Positions 8,463 to 16,538 of a stretch of 64,000 nt of DNA are shown in pieces. Each line of letters opens with the position of its first letter. The first letter of the stretch is position 1. The position numbers and the translations under genes were made by a program. The stretch comes from Flavonifractor sp. AGMB03687 (GTDB taxonomy: Bacteria > Bacillota > Clostridia > Oscillospirales > Oscillospiraceae). The notes under the pieces are model-generated. The model did no database searches, was not told where the DNA came from, and was given only the letters and a program-made list of their open reading frames with translations. Location of the stretch: positions 104,867 to 168,866 of the forward strand of contig NZ_JADKZI010000008.1 of NCBI RefSeq assembly GCF_017811815.1, read 5' to 3'.

Positions 8463-8741
8463 CTATACGGCCAGCATCCACTCCAGGGCCACCAGCAGGC
8501 CGAAGCCCGGCGCGCCCAGCACCCCCAGCACCAGGGCGTTGGTCAGGTTGACCCCCAGATGGAGCCCCAGGGCGCCCCCCGCCCAGCTCAGGACGTAGAG
8601 CACCCCCAGCCCCACGCCGGTCCGGGCCGCCAGCCGGCCCAGCCAGCTCAGGGGCCTGCGCAGTACCGCCAGAAGCAGCACCAGAAATAATCCCCCCGCC
8701 ACCCAGGGCAGGGCATTGAGCAGTGGTTCCACCGCCGCCAC
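8463..8741 (-). CDS. bofA: Sigma-K processing inhibitor BofA family protein
   Basis: This is a 92-residue membrane protein. The C-terminal half carries the BofA signature LGVNLTNALVLGVLGAPGFG, and hydrophobic segments lie at about 12-27, 42-60 and 66-88. In Bacillus, BofA holds the SpoIVFB protease inactive in the outer forespore membrane and so times pro-sigma-K processing. It follows a DUF2508 gene, as in Bacillus (yaaL-bofA), although recR is not adjacent here. Confidence 0.85.
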   Translation of the reverse strand: MAAVEPLLNALPWVAGGLFLVLLLAVLRRPLSWLGRLAARTGVGLGVLYVLSWAGGALGLHLGVNLTNALVLGVLGAPGFGLLVALEWMLAV

Positions 8742-8787
8742 CTCCTTGTTCCTGTGCCAGAACCTTGGCGGCAGGGCCCATGCCCCC

Positions 8788-9042
8788 TTATCCGGTGCGG
8801 GCGGTCTCCTCCCCGTCCAGCTCCTTCACCTGCCGCAACAGGTAGGTGTAGCGGGACTGAAGGGCGTTGATCTCAAAGACAAAGGATTCAATGAGATCCG
8901 GGTCACAGGCATCGTTGAATCCCTGATAGGCCTGGGCGATGAGGGCGCGGGTCTGGGACAGTCCCTCCAGCAGCACGCTGCGGGTCCTATCCCGTTCCCG
9001 ATCCCGCCGGCGCAGGCTGAAGCGCTTGACGGCTTCCGGCAT
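8788..9042 (-). CDS. DUF2508 (YaaL-like) protein
   Basis: This 84-residue charged helical protein has the DUF2508 pattern: an N-terminal basic stretch, then LIAQAYQGFNDACDPDLIES and QSRYTYLLRQVKE. Function is unknown. In Bacillus the homologue yaaL sits directly before bofA, exactly the order seen here, which strengthens both calls. GCAAGGAGGAAAGC precedes the ATG at 9042. Confidence 0.85.
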   Translation of the reverse strand: MPEAVKRFSLRRRDRERDRTRSVLLEGLSQTRALIAQAYQGFNDACDPDLIESFVFEINALQSRYTYLLRQVKELDGEETARTG

Positions 9043-9184
9043 ATGCTTTCCTCCTTGCTCCGGACTCTTACCGGTTTTATCCTATGTCCAGTTTGGGCAG
9101 GTATGCCTGTTTTTATACCGGTTTTTTCCTGACATAGCGCACTGGAGGCGGGACATACTAAAAGCGGACCGGATGTCCGATTGG

Positions 9185-9308
9185 TTCCGCATCTCCTTTT
9201 AAGCCGGTGCCGGGTGAGCTCACCCTCTGGCGAAAGGCGAAAGGAGCTTCAACCATTCGATCCCCGATCCTGCAAGGGGCGCGGTGGAAACACCGCGCCC
9301 CGGTTTTT
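9185..9308 (+). ncRNA. Unassigned structured RNA candidate
   Basis: The non-coding stretch folds readily. CTCCTTT (9193-9199) pairs with AAAGGAG (9240-9246) around a self-complementary GGGTGAGCTCACCC (9212-9225) and GGCGAAAGGCG. CCCC (9262-9265) may pair with GGGG (9276-9279), competing with the terminal hairpin. It ends in an 11-bp GC stem capped by GAAA (9276-9301) and TTTTT, like an sRNA terminator. I could not match SRP RNA, tRNA or common riboswitch motifs. No promoter is convincing. Confidence 0.4.
9276..9308 (+). terminator. GNRA-capped intrinsic terminator
   Basis: A perfect 11-bp stem (9276-9286 with 9291-9301), a GAAA loop and TTTTT at 9304-9308. No coding gene on this strand ends here, which points to an RNA gene upstream. 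Confidence 0.75.
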
Positions 9309-9313
9309 CTGCA

Positions 9314-9347
9314 TGAAAAAGGCGCGCCTTGCGGGCGCGCCTTTTTT
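9314..9347. terminator. Bidirectional terminator downstream of the P-type ATPase
   Basis: AAGGCGCGCC and GGCGCGCCTT form a stem around a short loop, with an A-run on one side and seven Ts on the other. It is just beyond the ATPase stop. Confidence 0.8.
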
Positions 9348-9352
9348 TGCGA

Positions 9353-11983
9353 TTAGTCCTTGCCCTTTTTCAGGTCGGCGATGATCTTCACGATCTGGAT
9401 CACCAGGGTGGGCAGGAAGGCCAGACCCACGATCTGCCCCAGATTGGCCAGTCCGAAGGCGGGGGAGACCATGAACAGGCTCTTGAGGCCGGGGGTGAAG
9501 AGCACCAGCATCAGCAGCACCACACCGGCGAAGAAGGCGCCGATGGAGGCCTTGTTGGCGGAGAGCTTCAGCTTGAAGATGGACGCGTCGCCCCGGCAGT
9601 TGAAGCCGTGGAACAGACGGGCCAGGGTCAGGGTAGCAAAGGCCATGGTGGAGGCCAGCATGGCGTCGCCTCCCTGGTAGCCCAGGTAGAAGGCGATCAT
9701 GGTGACGATGGCGATGAGCAGGCCCTGGCCGCCGATGCGGGAGAGCAGGGACTTGTTGAGGATGGGCTCCTTGGGATCTCTGGGCTTCTGGTCCAGCAGG
9801 CCCTTGCGGGCGGGCTCCACGCCGATGGCAATGGCGGGCAGAGAGTCGGTGAGCAGGTTGATGAACAGCAGGTGCACCGGCTGGAAGGGCACCGGCAGGG
9901 CCAGCAGGGAGGCATACAGCACGCAGAAGATGCCGGCGGTATTGCCGGAGAGCAGGAATTGGATGGCGTTTCGGATGTTGGCGTACACGCTGCGGCCGTT
10001 GACCACCGCCCGGACGATGGTGGCGAAGTTGTCGTCGGCCAGGATCATGGAGGCGGCGTCCTTAGACACCTCGGTGCCGGTGATGCCCATGGCCACACCG
10101 ATGTCCGCCTTCTTCAGGGCGGGGGCGTCATTGACGCCGTCGCCGGTCATGGACACGATGTTGCCCTTTCGCTGCCAGGCGTTGACGATGCGGATCTTGT
10201 GCTCGGGGGACACCCGGGCGTACACGGAGATTCTGGCCAGGCGTTCATCCAGGTCGGCGTCGGTCATCTGGTCCAGCTCCAGGCCGGACACCGCCTCATC
10301 CCCGTCCTGGAAGATGCCCAGCTGGCGGGCGATGGCGGAGGCGGTGACCTTGTGGTCGCCGGTGATCATGATGGTGCGGATGCCGCCCCGCTTGGCGTCG
10401 GCCACCGCCTGAATGGCCTCGGGCCGGGGCGGGTCGATCATGGAAATGAGGCCGATGAAGGTGAAGTCGTTCTCGTCCTCCAGGGTGAGGGGCCGGACAG
10501 CATCCATCTCCCGGTAGGCAAAGGCCAGCACACGCAGGCCCTCCATGGACAGCTCCATGTTGACCCGGGCGATCTCCTCCTTGCGCTCGGGGGTCATTTC
10601 CACCTTGCCCTGCCGGGTGAGCAGCCACTTGGACCGGTCCAGCAGTACGTCGATGGCGCCCTTGGTGAAGAGGGTGGGCACCCCGTCGATGTCGTGGAGA
10701 GTGCTCATCAGCTTGCGGTCGGAATCAAAGGCCAGCTCGCCCAGGCGGGGATGCTGAGCCCGGTAGGCCTCCTCGTCCACGCCGAACTTCTCGCCCAGCA
10801 TGACCAGGGCCACCTCGGTGGGGTCACCGATGGAGGCGCCGGTCTCCTCGTTGTTGGTGGCGTCGCTGGCCAGCAGGGCGGCCTTCAGCAGCAGCCGCTG
10901 CACATCGTTGACCAGCTCCAGGTCGTCGCCCTCCAGCAGGGAGCCGTCGGCGTACACCTTCTGGGGGGTCATCTTGTTCTGGGTCAGGGTGCCCGTCTTA
11001 TCCGAGCAGATGACGGAGACGGAGCCCAGGCTCTCCACCGCCTTCAGGTCCTTGATGATGGCGTTCTGTTTGGCCATCTTCTGGGTGCCCATGGCCAGCA
11101 CGATGGTGACGATGGAGCTGAGGGCCTCGGGGATGGCGGCCACCGCCAGGGCCACGGCGAACATGAGGGAGTCCAGCACGTCCATGCCGGTGCGGAAGAC
11201 AGACAGGGCGAACACCACGGCGCAGATGGCCATGATGACGATGGCCAGCTTGGCGGAGAAGCTGTCCAGGCTCTGCTGCAAGGGGGTCTTGCGCTGCTGG
11301 GTCTGGTTCATGAGGGCGGCGATCTTGCCCAGCTCGGTGTTCATGCCGGTACCGGTAACCAGCACGGTGGCGCGGCCGTAGGTCACCAGGGAGCCGGAGA
11401 ACACCATGTTCTTCTGGTCGCCCAGGGCCACCTGGTCGGCGTCAATGACATCGGCGGTCTTATCCACGCCCTCGCTCTCGCCGGTGAGGGAGGACTCATT
11501 GACCTTGAGGGAGAAGTTCTCCAGCACACGGCCGTCGGCCACCACCATGTCGCCGGCCTCCAGCAGCACGATGTCGCCGGGGACCACGTCGGCGGAGGGG
11601 ATCTCCAGCCGCACGCCGCCCCGCAGCACCTTGGCGGAGGGGGAGGACATGGCCTTCAAACTCTCCAGCGATTTTTCCGCCTTCAGGTACTGAACGGTAC
11701 CCAGGATGGCGTTGAGGATGAGCACGGCGAAGATGACGATGGTGCTCTCCACGTTCTCCGACAGAGCGGAGATGACGGCGGCCACGATGAGGATGATCAC
11801 CAACAGATCCTTGAACTGCTCGGCAAACACCTGGGCCACCGACTTCTTCTTGCCCTCGGACAGCTTGTTGGGGCCGTACTGCTCCCGGCGGCGGCCGGCC
11901 TCCTGGTCGCTGAGGCCTTCCATCTTGGCCTGTTGGGCGTCCAGCGCCTGCTGGACTGACTTTCGGTAATAGGATTCTGTCAT
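9353..11983 (-). CDS. P-type cation-transporting ATPase (Ca2+/Mn2+ type)
   Basis: This 876-residue P2-type ATPase has TGES (167-170), membrane helix 4 with AAIPEAL (282-288), the phosphorylation site DKTGTLT (328-334) and GDGVNDAPALK in the hinge. SERCA/PMR1-type pumps export Ca2+ or Mn2+. The upstream yybP-ykoY-type leader argues for Mn2+ efflux. The ATG at 11983 (MTESYYRKS) with AAGGAAATGCT is preferred; a longer frame would begin inside the riboswitch. Confidence 0.93.
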   Translation of the reverse strand: MTESYYRKSVQQALDAQQAKMEGLSDQEAGRRREQYGPNKLSEGKKKSVAQVFAEQFKDLLVIILIVAAVISALSENVESTIVIFAVLILNAILGTVQYLKAEKSLESLKAMSSPSAKVLRGGVRLEIPSADVVPGDIVLLEAGDMVVADGRVLENFSLKVNESSLTGESEGVDKTADVIDADQVALGDQKNMVFSGSLVTYGRATVLVTGTGMNTELGKIAALMNQTQQRKTPLQQSLDSFSAKLAIVIMAICAVVFALSVFRTGMDVLDSLMFAVALAVAAIPEALSSIVTIVLAMGTQKMAKQNAIIKDLKAVESLGSVSVICSDKTGTLTQNKMTPQKVYADGSLLEGDDLELVNDVQRLLLKAALLASDATNNEETGASIGDPTEVALVMLGEKFGVDEEAYRAQHPRLGELAFDSDRKLMSTLHDIDGVPTLFTKGAIDVLLDRSKWLLTRQGKVEMTPERKEEIARVNMELSMEGLRVLAFAYREMDAVRPLTLEDENDFTFIGLISMIDPPRPEAIQAVADAKRGGIRTIMITGDHKVTASAIARQLGIFQDGDEAVSGLELDQMTDADLDERLARISVYARVSPEHKIRIVNAWQRKGNIVSMTGDGVNDAPALKKADIGVAMGITGTEVSKDAASMILADDNFATIVRAVVNGRSVYANIRNAIQFLLSGNTAGIFCVLYASLLALPVPFQPVHLLFINLLTDSLPAIAIGVEPARKGLLDQKPRDPKEPILNKSLLSRIGGQGLLIAIVTMIAFYLGYQGGDAMLASTMAFATLTLARLFHGFNCRGDASIFKLKLSANKASIGAFFAGVVLLMLVLFTPGLKSLFMVSPAFGLANLGQIVGLAFLPTLVIQIVKIIADLKKGKD

Positions 11984-12009
11984 AGCATTTCCTTCCCTTC
12001 CAGTTTGCG

Positions 12010-12165
12010 TTCCGGCGAAGGGTAAAGAAAAAAGACCCTTCGCCAACCGCCGGAAATTCCTCGGCAGTTGTCGAAAAGTCTTGTTACCCATGGGGTGCAT
12101 ACCGCCAGGCCGGCAAACCGGACCGTGATGTTGATGGTATGGCTTTAAACTACTCCCTTTTCAAC
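12010..12165 (-). promoter_or_regulatory. yybP-ykoY manganese riboswitch candidate
   Basis: The minus-strand leader begins with GGGAGTAG (12157-12150) and later carries ACAAGACTTTTCG (about 12084-12072), the two conserved ends of the yybP-ykoY fold, with ACGGTCCGG between them. A downstream hairpin (12014-12023 with 12035-12044) ends about 30 bases before the ATPase ATG and could act as expression platform. This riboswitch class senses Mn2+ and commonly precedes P-type ATPases. Confidence 0.75.
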
Positions 12166-12172
12166 TGCGGCC

Positions 12173-12201
12173 ATCATAGCACAGTTTGACCGGCAAGTCA
12201 A
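12173..12201 (-). promoter_or_regulatory. Promoter of riboswitch-ATPase transcript
   Basis: TTGACT and TATGAT on the minus strand are separated by 17 bp. Transcription would start about 10 bases before GGGAGTAG. Confidence 0.8.
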
Positions 12202-12251
12202 TCTCATTTTGGTAGCATACCCGAATTTTCCCGCCCTATACCTCCCCGGCG

Positions 12252-12280
12252 TTGACGCAGGCAGGGCTATCCGTTATAAT
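12252..12280 (+). promoter_or_regulatory. Promoter of the PsiE-like/ferredoxin operon
   Basis: TTGACG (12252-12257) and TATAAT (12275-12280) with a 17-bp spacer, about 35 bases before the first ATG. Confidence 0.75.
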
Positions 12281-12315
12281 TTGTGCAGATTACCATTTGG
12301 AAAGGGGCCGCCCAT

Positions 12316-12759
12316 ATGAAAGGGAGCGTTGTCAAATTCCTCCTCAAGACCGCCTGGGTGCTGGAGCTGGTCATTGCTCTGTTCATCCTGCTGGTCACCG
12401 TGGTGCAGATGGTGCTGACCGGAAAGGACTCCCTGAACTATCTCATGATCGGACAGTTCAGCCTCAATGAGTTTTTTGCCAACACCATGAACATCGTCGT
12501 GGGTCTGGAGTTTGTGAAGATGCTGATCCTCCACACCCCCCGGGCCGTTACCGACGTGCTGCTCTTCGCCATCGCCCGTCAGCTGGTGGTGAGCCACTCC
12601 AGCTCCATGGACACCCTGCTGGGGGTGGCAGCGGTGGTCCTCATTTTCGTCATCAAAAAGTTCCTGCTCTCCAAGGAGGACTCCACTCCGCCGCCGGATA
12701 TTTTAGGTCGTTTTTTCGGTGGGCGCAGCGAGCAAAAGGAGGAAACACACCATGAATGA
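12316..12759 (+). CDS. PsiE-like membrane protein
   Basis: This is a 147-residue integral membrane protein with four hydrophobic helices (about 10-35, 50-72, 78-95 and 98-117). The core resembles the PsiE family: NIVVGLEFVKMLILHTP, then RAVTDVLLFAIARQLVV. PsiE is phosphate-starvation-inducible in E. coli, with no known activity. The C-terminal 25 residues are charged and cytoplasmic. It overlaps the flavodoxin/ferredoxin gene by 8 bases. Confidence 0.7.
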   Translation: MKGSVVKFLLKTAWVLELVIALFILLVTVVQMVLTGKDSLNYLMIGQFSLNEFFANTMNIVVGLEFVKMLILHTPRAVTDVLLFAIARQLVVSHSSSMDTLLGVAAVVLIFVIKKFLLSKEDSTPPPDILGRFFGGRSEQKEETHHE

Positions 12760-13504
12760 ACCCCATTGGATTTCCGCTGTTTTCAGTCCCACCGGCGGCA
12801 CCGCCGCCATCGCCAAGGCCGTGACCGGCGGCGCAAGTCAGGTCATCGACCTGTCCCGTCCTGTTCCGGAGACCCCGGTGGCGGACAATGCCGTCTTGCT
12901 GGTCGCCGCGCCGGTGTTCGGCGGGCGCATCCCCGCTGTTGCCCTGGAGCGGCTGGCCGCCCTGAAGGGCTCCGGCCCCGCCGTGGCCCTGGCAGTCTAC
13001 GGCAACCGGGCCTATGAGGACGCGCTGCTGGAGCTGAAGGACGCCCTCACCGCCGCCGGCTTCCAGGTGGTGGCTGCCGCCGCCTTCGTGGCCCAGCACT
13101 CCATCGCCCCCACCATCGCCCAGGGCCGCCCGGACAGCGCCGACCTGGAGCAGGCCGCAGCCTTCGGCCGTGCGGTGCTGGACAAGCTGGCCGGTCCCGA
13201 GCCTCTGGCCCCGGTGACTGTGCCGGGCAACACCCCCTACAAGGACTGGAAGGGGGTCCCCTTCCACCCCGCCGCCGGGGAGAGCTGCATCTCCTGCGCC
13301 GTGTGCGCCGCCCGCTGCCCAGTGGGCGCCATCCCCACGGGACAGCCCAGCCAGACCGATCCGGAGCGGTGCATCACCTGCATGCGCTGCGTATCCGTGT
13401 GCCCCCGGGGCGCCCGCACCATCCCCGCTCCCGCCCTCCAGGCCACCACCGCCATGCTGGAGGAGAAGGCGGGTACCCCCCGTCAGCCCGAGCTGTTTCT
13501 TTAA
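12752..13504 (+). CDS. EFR1-type flavodoxin/2[4Fe-4S] ferredoxin fusion
   Basis: This 250-residue protein has an N-terminal flavodoxin-like half with the FMN loop SPTGGT (about residue 12). Its C-terminal domain binds two [4Fe-4S] clusters (CISCAVCAARCPVGAI and CITCMRCVSVCP). Such EFR1 proteins are small electron carriers of anaerobes. The partner enzyme is not nearby. Its start overlaps the PsiE-like gene, so the pair is co-translated, after AAAAGGAGGAAAC. Confidence 0.9.
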   Translation: MNEPHWISAVFSPTGGTAAIAKAVTGGASQVIDLSRPVPETPVADNAVLLVAAPVFGGRIPAVALERLAALKGSGPAVALAVYGNRAYEDALLELKDALTAAGFQVVAAAAFVAQHSIAPTIAQGRPDSADLEQAAAFGRAVLDKLAGPEPLAPVTVPGNTPYKDWKGVPFHPAAGESCISCAVCAARCPVGAIPTGQPSQTDPERCITCMRCVSVCPRGARTIPAPALQATTAMLEEKAGTPRQPELFL

Positions 13505-13511
13505 AAATTAG

Positions 13512-13555
13512 AAAACGCCCTGTATTTTCCCCTCGGAAAATACAGGGCGTTTTTA
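13512..13555. terminator. Bidirectional terminator
   Basis: A 19-bp perfect stem (13512-13530 with 13535-13553), A-rich on one side and T-rich on the other, between convergent genes. Confidence 0.9.
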
Positions 13556-13567
13556 TATTTCAGGTTG

Positions 13568-14320
13568 TTACGCCAGGTCCAGCTCCACCGGGCAGTGGTC
13601 GCTGCCGGTGACGTCGGCGTGGATGATCTGGTCCTTCACCCGGGGCAGCAGGCGCTCCGACACAATGAAGTAGTCGATGCGCCACCCCGCGTTGTTCTTC
13701 CGGGCGTTGAAGCGGTAGCTCCACCAGGTGTAGGCCCCGGTCTTGTCCGGGTAGAGAGCCCGGAAGCTGTCGGCAAAGCCGCTGCCCAGCAGGGTAGTCA
13801 TTTTCTCCCGCTCCTGGTCGGAGAAACCGGCATTGCCCCGGTTGCTCTTGGGGTTCTTCAGGTCGATCTCCTCGTGGGCCACGTTGAGATCGCCGCACAG
13901 CACCACCGGCTTCTTCTGGTCCAGGTCCATCAGGTAGGAGCGGAAGTCATCCTCCCACTGCATCCGGTAGTCGATGCGGGCCAGCTCGTTCTGGGCGTTG
14001 GGGGTGTAGCAGCACACCAGATAGAAGTCCTCATATTCCGCGGTAATGACCCGGCCCTCAGTGTCGTGCTCCGGGATGCCCAGGCCGTAGGTCACGGTGA
14101 GAGGCTCGGTCTTGGTGATGAGGGCGGTACCGGAGTAGCCCTTCTTCTCGGCGCTGTTCCAGTAGATGTGATAGCCGGGCAGGTCCAGCTCGATCTGGTG
14201 GGGCTGGAGCTTGGTCTCCTGCAGGCAGAAGGCGTCGGCGTCCATGGCGTTGAAAAAGTCCAGAAAGCCCTTACCCAGGCAGGCTCGCAGGCCGTTGACG
14301 TTCCAGGTGATCAGCTTCAT
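13568..14320 (-). CDS. exoA: Exodeoxyribonuclease III / AP endonuclease
   Basis: This 250-residue EEP-family nuclease has WNVNGLRA (N7), CLQETKLQ (E35), the GDLNVAHEEIDLKNPKSNRG motif, W.RIDYF and GSDHCPV at the C-terminus. It cleaves the backbone 5' to abasic sites and removes 3' blocks in base excision repair. It is the last gene of the LexA-led unit, overlapping the upstream small gene by ATGA, so it is probably SOS-induced here. Confidence 0.95.
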   Translation of the reverse strand: MKLITWNVNGLRACLGKGFLDFFNAMDADAFCLQETKLQPHQIELDLPGYHIYWNSAEKKGYSGTALITKTEPLTVTYGLGIPEHDTEGRVITAEYEDFYLVCCYTPNAQNELARIDYRMQWEDDFRSYLMDLDQKKPVVLCGDLNVAHEEIDLKNPKSNRGNAGFSDQEREKMTTLLGSGFADSFRALYPDKTGAYTWWSYRFNARKNNAGWRIDYFIVSERLLPRVKDQIIHADVTGSDHCPVELDLA

Positions 14321-14556
14321 GCGTCCGTCTCCTCTCTCCCCCAGCCAATGAGATGGGGGAGGAATTTCAGCATAATGGGCAGATAGGTGGCCACAAACAC
14401 CACCATCGCCCCAAAGGCGGCCCACTTCCGCACCCGTTTGGGGGCAGCCAGGCCCAACAGCACGCCCACGGAGCACAGGCACAGCTTTACCAGGGCCAGG
14501 TCCTTCCAATTCATTTTGGCGATATAGGCGTCGGCGGCAGAAAACAGTCTCTTCAT
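14317..14556 (-). CDS. Small two-helix membrane protein
   Basis: This 79-residue protein has two hydrophobic segments (about 20-37 and 45-66) after a basic start MKRLFSAADAY. I recognise no family. It overlaps ogt upstream by 4 bases and exoA downstream by 4 bases, so it is firmly embedded in the repair operon and probably SOS-regulated. Small membrane proteins in SOS operons elsewhere delay division; that role is only a suggestion here. Confidence 0.75.
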   Translation of the reverse strand: MKRLFSAADAYIAKMNWKDLALVKLCLCSVGVLLGLAAPKRVRKWAAFGAMVVFVATYLPIMLKFLPHLIGWGREETDA

Positions 14557-15008
14557 AAGATTCCCTCCAGTCGCAGCAGCCATTCCTTCAGTTCCAGCCC
14601 GCCTCCGTAGCCGGTGAGGGTACCGTTGGCCCCCACCACCCGGTGGCAGGGCAATAAAATGGGCAGGGGGTTGCGGTGATTGGCCTGACCCACCGCCCGG
14701 CTCCCCTTGGGGCAGCCCACCCGGCGGGCCAGCTCTCCATAGGTGATGGTCTGTCCGTAGGGGATATCCGCCAGGGCGGACCACACCTTCTGCTGAAAGG
14801 GGGTGCCCTGGGGCTTCAGCGGCAGGTCGAAGGTCCACCGCTTCCCCGCGAAATACGCCAGCAGTTCTTCCCGGCCCCGGGCCAGCAGAGGGGTCTCTGC
14901 TCCCACCGGCTCCGCCGGGGTGTTGGGCAGATACAGGGCGGTGAGGGCCTCCTCCGTCCCCTCCAGGGCCATGGGCCCCACAGGGGTATCAAAGACGATG
15001 CGGTCCAT
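14553..15008 (-). CDS. ogt: Methylated-DNA-protein-cysteine S-methyltransferase
   Basis: This 151-residue suicide repair enzyme has the active-site PCHRV (Cys121) and the TPFQQKVW and IPYGQTITYGELA helix-turn-helix. It transfers methyl groups from O6-methylguanine to Cys121. No Ada N-terminal domain is present. The ATG lies one base after the lexA stop. Its placement behind lexA implies damage-inducible expression. Confidence 0.93.
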   Translation of the reverse strand: MDRIVFDTPVGPMALEGTEEALTALYLPNTPAEPVGAETPLLARGREELLAYFAGKRWTFDLPLKPQGTPFQQKVWSALADIPYGQTITYGELARRVGCPKGSRAVGQANHRNPLPILLPCHRVVGANGTLTGYGGGLELKEWLLRLEGIL

Positions 15009-15009
15009 C

Positions 15010-15609
15010 TCAGTACCGCCGCACCACGGCGGTGACCTTGCCCAGGATAGTGCAGCCCTCGCCGTCGATGGGCTCGTAGTCCGGGTTCTCCGGCATGAGC
15101 CACACATGGCCGTCCTTGCGGCGGAGGGTCTTTACCGTGGCCTCGTCCTCAAAGAGGGCCACCACGATCTCCCCGTTGTTGGCGTCGCTCTGCTGGTGGA
15201 CCACCACCAGGTCCCCGGGCAGGATACCGGCGTACTTCATGGACTCCCCCCGGACCTGGAGGGCAAAATACTCACCGGGCCGTCCGCCGGTGTCAAAGGT
15301 CAGATAGTCCTCAATACACTCCTGGGCCAGAATGGGAGAGCCGGCGGCCACGCTGCCCACCACAGGCACCTTGTCCTCCGGGGGCGCCGGGGGCTCGGTC
15401 TGGGCCACGGTGATGGAGCGGGTCTTGCCCTCCGCCTTGGTGATGAGCCCGGCGGACTCCAGGCCCTTCAGGTGGAAGTGGACGGTGGAGGGGGATTTCA
15501 GTCCCACATAGGCCCCGATCTCCCGGACGGAAGGGGGATAGCCGTGCTCGGCCGAAAAGGAAATGATGTAGTCGTAGATCTGCTGCTGCTTGGGCGAGAG
15601 CGTTTTCAT
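15010..15609 (-). CDS. lexA: LexA SOS repressor
   Basis: This is full-length LexA, 199 residues. It has an N-terminal winged helix (PPSVREIGAYVGLKSPSTVH), the self-cleavage bond Ala89-Gly90 (SVAAGSP), and the catalytic Ser123 (GESM)/Lys160 dyad. RecA filaments on ssDNA trigger cleavage and so derepress the SOS genes. It is autoregulated through the box at 15670-15683 and leads lexA-ogt-(small membrane gene)-exoA. A GGATAAGGAGGGTCTGCC ribosome site precedes the ATG. Confidence 0.97.
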   Translation of the reverse strand: MKTLSPKQQQIYDYIISFSAEHGYPPSVREIGAYVGLKSPSTVHFHLKGLESAGLITKAEGKTRSITVAQTEPPAPPEDKVPVVGSVAAGSPILAQECIEDYLTFDTGGRPGEYFALQVRGESMKYAGILPGDLVVVHQQSDANNGEIVVALFEDEATVKTLRRKDGHVWLMPENPDYEPIDGEGCTILGKVTAVVRRY

Positions 15610-15643
15610 GGCAGACCCTCCTTATCCAGTCTTATACGACTAC

Positions 15644-15672
15644 AGTATACCATAATCGCCCCCGTATTGCAA
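15644..15672 (-). promoter_or_regulatory. Promoter of the lexA repair operon
   Basis: On the minus strand TTGCAA (15672-15667) and TATACT (15649-15644) with a 17-bp spacer. The LexA box abuts and overlaps the -35. Confidence 0.8.
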
Positions 15673-15683
15673 ACATTTGTTCT
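15670..15683 (-). promoter_or_regulatory. LexA operator (SOS box)
   Basis: The minus-strand sequence AGAACAAATGTTTG fits the Gram-positive consensus CGAACNNNNGTTYG with one terminal mismatch. Overlap with the -35 means bound LexA would block RNA polymerase. Confidence 0.8.
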
Positions 15684-15691
15684 AAATTTTG

Positions 15692-16522
15692 CTAAAAATC
15701 CTGGGTTTCAATGGCCACCGACAAACGCAGCAGGTATTGGTCGTACCCCTTGCCCGCCAGCTCGTCCAGCAGCACGTCCTCCCAGAAGTAGGGCCCCAGG
15801 GTGAGCCCCTTCTCCTCCGCCCACTCCAGCAGGCGGCGATAGCCCTCCCACACGGTGTAAAAGCTGCCGGCGTGGTAGTAGGTCAGGTAGGACCCCGCCG
15901 GGGCGGTGAGCAGCCGCACCCCCCGGATGGGCTTGTCCACCTGGGTGTAGCAGTGGGTATAGCCCTCCCAGTCTCCCTGCCGGGCGGACTCCACCGGCAG
16001 GATGGCTCCCAGGGCGTAGGGGCTCTCCACATGGTGGGCCTCGCAGTACTCCATGTGGCGGGCCATGACCTGGGCGTATTTGCCCGCGTCGGCGATACCG
16101 GGGGCCTCGGTGGCCACATACCACCGGCGGGGCTGCTCCTCCACACGGACCTGGCCGGGACACACCGCCATGGCCTGGCGGGTCAGCTCCGCCTTTCGTG
16201 CAATAAGGGCCCGCAGCCGCCGCAGCCGGTTGAGCTTCTCCGTCAGGGCCGCCCCCTCCCGCTCCAGCAGGTCCAGCAGGTTCTCGGGACTGCGCCGGTC
16301 CAGATAGGCCCGGATCTCGGCCAGGGGCATCCCCAGCTCCTTGAGCACCGCAATGACCTGAAAGACCTCGATCTGCACCGGGGCGTAGTAGCGGTAGCCG
16401 TTCTCCCCCCGGATGGCGGGGGAGAAAATGCCGATCTCATCGTAGTGAAACAGGGTGTGCTTGGTGACGCCGCACAGGGCAGCAAACTCCCCGGTGGTAA
16501 AGCGCATATCGTTTTGAGCCAT
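15692..16522 (-). CDS. MerR-family multidrug-type regulator with GyrI-like sensor
   Basis: This 276-residue protein has a MerR winged helix ([20 protein letters not shown] then [10 protein letters not shown]), a linker coiled coil (about 75-115) and a C-terminal GyrI-like ligand-binding domain of the BmrR type. It is divergent from the MATE exporter. The shared region holds a palindrome inside a 19-bp spacer, the hallmark of MerR activation by DNA distortion. The ATG at 16522 follows AAGAGGGAGG. Confidence 0.92.
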   Translation of the reverse strand: MAQNDMRFTTGEFAALCGVTKHTLFHYDEIGIFSPAIRGENGYRYYAPVQIEVFQVIAVLKELGMPLAEIRAYLDRRSPENLLDLLEREGAALTEKLNRLRRLRALIARKAELTRQAMAVCPGQVRVEEQPRRWYVATEAPGIADAGKYAQVMARHMEYCEAHHVESPYALGAILPVESARQGDWEGYTHCYTQVDKPIRGVRLLTAPAGSYLTYYHAGSFYTVWEGYRRLLEWAEEKGLTLGPYFWEDVLLDELAGKGYDQYLLRLSVAIETQDF

Positions 16523-16538
16523 GGGGCCAACCTCCCTC

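Noticed and set aside
9185..9308. SRP RNA, tRNA or a common riboswitch in the structured stretch
   Set aside because: The GGAAGG-AGCAGC SRP loop, a cloverleaf and the conserved riboswitch cores I know are all absent. Left as unassigned.
9329..11959. An 876-codon open frame on the + strand opposite the P-type ATPase
   Set aside because: It mirrors the ATPase in a GC-rich gene, shows long Gly/His/Gln/Asp-rich low-complexity runs and has no ribosome site or domain. The same applies to the long + strand frame at 31423-33885.
11984..12100. Longer ATPase start giving 39 extra residues
   Set aside because: That stretch is the riboswitch leader and has no ribosome site; the start at 11983 has one and matches the family.
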